Of a stretch of 64,000 nucleotides of DNA, positions 61,797-64,000 are shown in pieces. Under the pieces are notes generated by a model. The model searched no databases, was not told where the DNA came from, and saw only the letters and a program-made list of their open reading frames with translations. The position numbers were made by a program, and so were the translations under genes. The first letter of the stretch is position 1, and each line of letters starts with the position of its first letter. Source of the stretch: Lepiota brunneoincarnata (lineage: Eukaryota > Basidiomycota > Agaricomycetes > Agaricales > Agaricaceae); contig JAEBUN010000010.1 of assembly GCA_023014365.1 (NCBI GenBank), positions 558,001 through 622,000 of the forward strand, in the 5' to 3' direction.

Positions 61797-63061
61797 TTCA
61801 CGGTTCAGGCTCAAAAATGATGGGCCTGAACGCGTCCGAACGTGTTCGAACGTGTTCGAACCGATAAGTTAGAGCCTCGCAGTAAATACAACAATTTACA
61901 ACACTTTTCCCAGTAGAAATGGGAAGATTGATGTATATCTCGGGGACGACTGCAGGGATCAGCAAGCGGTTTTTGCTGTTCGATAGCCCCTGCTGACACC
62001 TCCTGAACGCGCCACTTCATGCCCCAATTGACCCACCCCTTCCCTCGTCATCGCTATCAACATTGCCTAGATTCATTCCTCATTTTGTAATCTCACACTG
62101 CACCATTCCTCTTATTACTACCACCGTTCGATGCGCATCTTTAAGGGCTTTCCAACGCCATATTGCACATCCTGGGAAACACTCTTTCAGTGAAGTAAAA
62201 CATGTTTTCCTGGCTGATCACCATCCCCACAAAGATGTCTCTGTTCTGGGGCCATTTCTCAACGCCTTGGGATACAGTAACTTACATCTGGAAGGTCTCT
62301 CCTGTGCCTTTCCAACAAGCCCACTCACGTCCGGTTGCGCCTGGCGGTTGTCTCGCAAATTGAGGATCTTTGTTGTCTCATCACTTTCCCTCCTTGCAGG
62401 GCTTCTGGGCCCACTGCCTTGCTTCAACATGCTTGGGCTTATCTTTTTTATGTTGGAAATAAAAACCAATTGTGAGTGTCATGGTGCACAGGGGGTCCAA
62501 GCATTGACTGCTTGTCCCTATGATCACCCACCTCCCTGTGGTTTGGCTCCTGAGCATTTTATTTCTCTCATCCTCTATGTAAAAGGTAGCCAGCATGCCA
62601 GGATAGTTATCTACTCATTCTATTGTTCTGGCTTTACTTTAAATACCATAGCAAGAATCCCCTGCAGTCTCAATTCTCACAGAATCACACATACAAGTTT
62701 CTGAGGCTGTAAGTAGTCTTTATCACTTTCCTCTCATGACTATTACTTATGTTGTCTGTAGAACAATTACTTGTCTTCTAACAGGTATAGAATACATCAG
62801 TTCTTGCATAGATGAGTTTCTGAGGCTAAGGATCACTCATATTCTAACATTTTACTCTTATTCACCCTTCCTACCCTTCTTTGGTTATTTGTACCTGTTT
62901 TTTTCTTTTTTTGGAGGGGCTAATATATGTGTATGGAAAAGATGGTTACAAAACTGGACTTCTAGATGGAGGAGCAGAAGCAAAGGAATGGGAGCACAAG
63001 GAATGGAACTTTGATTAGTTTATTGCCAATATAAACACTTTTTATAACATAGTACAAAAAA

Positions 63062-63224
63062 GTTCAAGTTTGAACCTGTTTGAACCCTGAACTGAACCTT
63101 CTGAACTGAGTTCAGGAGGTTCAGTTCAGGTTCAGGTTCAGGTTCAGTAAATCTGAGTAGGTTCAGGTTCAGGTTCAGGCTGAGGGGGTGCCGAACTGAA
63201 CTGAACTGAACTTTGGCACCCCTA
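63062..63224 (-). repeat. right subterminal repeats and terminal inverted repeat of the hAT element
   Basis: Runs of ggttcag and tgaac motifs (for example gttcaggttcaggttcag near 63,131) ending in the terminal repeat ggcacccct-a at 63,215-63,224. Confidence 0.85.
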
Positions 63225-63232
63225 GTCGTTGG
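63225..63232. repeat. hAT target-site duplication, right copy
   Basis: GTCGTTGG, identical to 61,676-61,683. Confidence 0.9.
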
Positions 63233-64000
63233 AGGGAATGGGTTAAGCAAAGGAAAGCCCAAGCTTGGGCCATGGGCTTGTGGTCCAAGGACGAGATTGA
63301 ACAGCTCCAGTAAGTGCGGTCAGCTCAAACTGTTGATCGATCTAATACTGCATGCTGAACCAGACAACTCAACGAAGATAGAGGATTCGCTCCCTGGCGC
63401 AACAAATTGACTTACCCCCCCTCGGAACTCTTCGATTTCCTGGGACTCTCTGCGAGGTATTGCTTACATCCTGTCTACCTCCAGAAAACGTGTTCTGGGG
63501 ATCCAGAGAAAGATTTCAGGGAGATTCTCACACCCAAGAACCTCGTAGCGCATATAGATGCCCTTGCAGGCGCAATTGATCAGTCAAGACACCCAACCTT
63601 CCATATTCCACGAATTCTTCTTCGCTGAGCCTGCATTTCCAAATCCCCAAATGAAACCCAACTTCAAATATCATGTTCCTACACCATTTCTTCCCCGAGT
63701 TCTACTCGAAGCATTCCTTGCCCAGTTCAACACTGAACTACAGCAACTTGCCTCAAAGTTCAGGCCATTTCCACAAGTTTTTGCTGCCATCTACAAGCCC
63801 TTTGTGATTAATGCCCTGCAATTGTCTAAGGGCCCTTTACAGTGCTGCACCACCAATGAAGATTCAAACATATTTTCACTTGGCCCAGGTCTCTCATTGG
63901 TTTGAGATGTGTTGTTCACCAATGACACAGCACTTATTCCGAAGGACAACCACATATATATCCCTGCCAAATACTTCCCTTCCTTGGACACATTCATCAT

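Larger units (their letters stand above)
61684..63224. mobile_element. non-autonomous hAT-type DNA transposon, 1,541 bp
   Basis: Both ends are defined exactly. The left end begins TAGGGGTGCCGAAGTTCGGT; the reverse complement of the right end begins TAGGGGTGCCAAAGTTCAGT. Directly outside both ends is the same 8-bp sequence GTCGTTGG (61,676-61,683 and 63,225-63,232), the target-site duplication length diagnostic of hAT elements. GGTTCA-type subterminal repeats fill about 110 bp at the left and about 160 bp at the right end. The interior has no recognisable transposase. The longest frame (62,063-62,704) has no hAT signature, so mobility would need a transposase elsewhere. The AT-rich interior differs from the flanks. 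Confidence 0.9.
61218..64000 (+). pseudogene. P-loop NTPase-like gene, disrupted by a transposon and running off the window
   Basis: Start MTSSIFCEWCESAYERLWAL, then GGLVLLGRPGIG, an intron, and the P-loop Lys/Ser codons. The body continues FLFYAFLKALSQRMPVIFCK, ETLVLVDSNDDLPTPPGPFI and GYVLQATSLQPRRW. The transposon at 61,684-63,224 cuts the gene here. Removing it and one target duplication continues directly with REWVKQRKAQAWAMGLWSKD. Further sequence reads WRNKLTYPPSEL and, after another frame break (about 63,575-63,590), PSIFHEFFFAEP and YHVPTPFLPRVLLEAFLAQF. Lesions are one extra A at about 61,422, an in-frame TGA at about 61,426, the transposon, the later frame break and an in-frame TGA at 63,903-63,905. 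The layout (GRPGIGKS, WxxWxKQR, xVPTPFL) resembles large basidiomycete families of NTPase/Crinkler-like proteins; that assignment is from memory and unverified. Confidence 0.7.

Noticed and set aside
62063..62704. 213-codon frame inside the hAT element as a transposase
   Set aside because: No zinc-finger, catalytic or dimerisation motif of hAT transposases is visible, and the sequence is Ser/Leu/Cys-rich noise-like.

Overview
The window is eukaryotic nuclear DNA. Genes are densely packed on both strands, split by many short (about 45-70 nt) GT-AG introns, and conserved proteins reassemble only when exons are joined. The gene set (SUN-domain protein, GH5 exo-beta-1,3-glucanase, SART1, Los1/exportin-T, TKL-type kinase with HGDLKG catalytic loop, F-box protein, CRAL-TRIO and MIP duplicates) fits a filamentous basidiomycete, probably an Agaricomycete. 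The genus cannot be fixed from sequence alone. All exon joins were made by eye from splice sites and protein continuity.

Layout: 1.6-4.8 kb secreted alkaline phosphatase (+); 5.0-8.0 kb SUN-domain nuclear-envelope protein (+); 8.3-9.4 kb Gln-rich coiled-coil protein (+); 9.6-11.7 kb prolyl aminopeptidase (-); 12.2-14.8 kb fusion of a GTPase-like domain with a TKL kinase (-); 15.2-18.1 kb tandem pair of Sec14-like proteins (+); 18.9-22.4 kb AGC-like kinase with long tail (+); 22.9-24.6 kb exo-beta-1,3-glucanase (-) sharing a 139-bp divergent promoter with a coiled-coil protein (24.7-25.9 kb, +); 27.7-29.9 kb F-box protein (+); 31.3-33.2 kb two short Pro/Gly-rich ORFs sharing a core motif; 33.8-35.0 kb RNase H2 catalytic subunit (+), convergent with SART1 (35.1-38.0 kb, -); 40.4-44.3 kb two tandem aquaporin-like genes flanking an intron-containing tRNA-Leu; 45.9-47.3 kb MDR oxidoreductase (+); 48.2-48.7 kb TFIIA small subunit (-); 49.1-50.3 kb unidentified coding fragments; 50.8-53.2 kb unknown basidiomycete-type protein (-); 53.5-57.5 kb exportin-T (+); 57.9-60.7 kb cullin-3 (+); 61.2-64.0 kb a decayed P-loop NTPase-like gene split by a complete non-autonomous hAT-type transposon with 8-bp target duplications.

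The housekeeping genes (tRNA export and ubiquitin ligation next to each other at 53.5-60.7 kb; splicing, RNA:DNA-hybrid repair, transcription initiation) look intact. Duplicated or accessory genes (Sec14 pair, aquaporin pair, MDR enzyme, NTPase) and the SUN gene carry single-base frame breaks. Nearly all have the same sign (one extra base), so they are either assembly insertions or early decay. The points most worth a second look are the hAT insertion, the pseudo-GTPase/kinase fusion, the NRFIIPLP peptide pair and the one-sided frame breaks.
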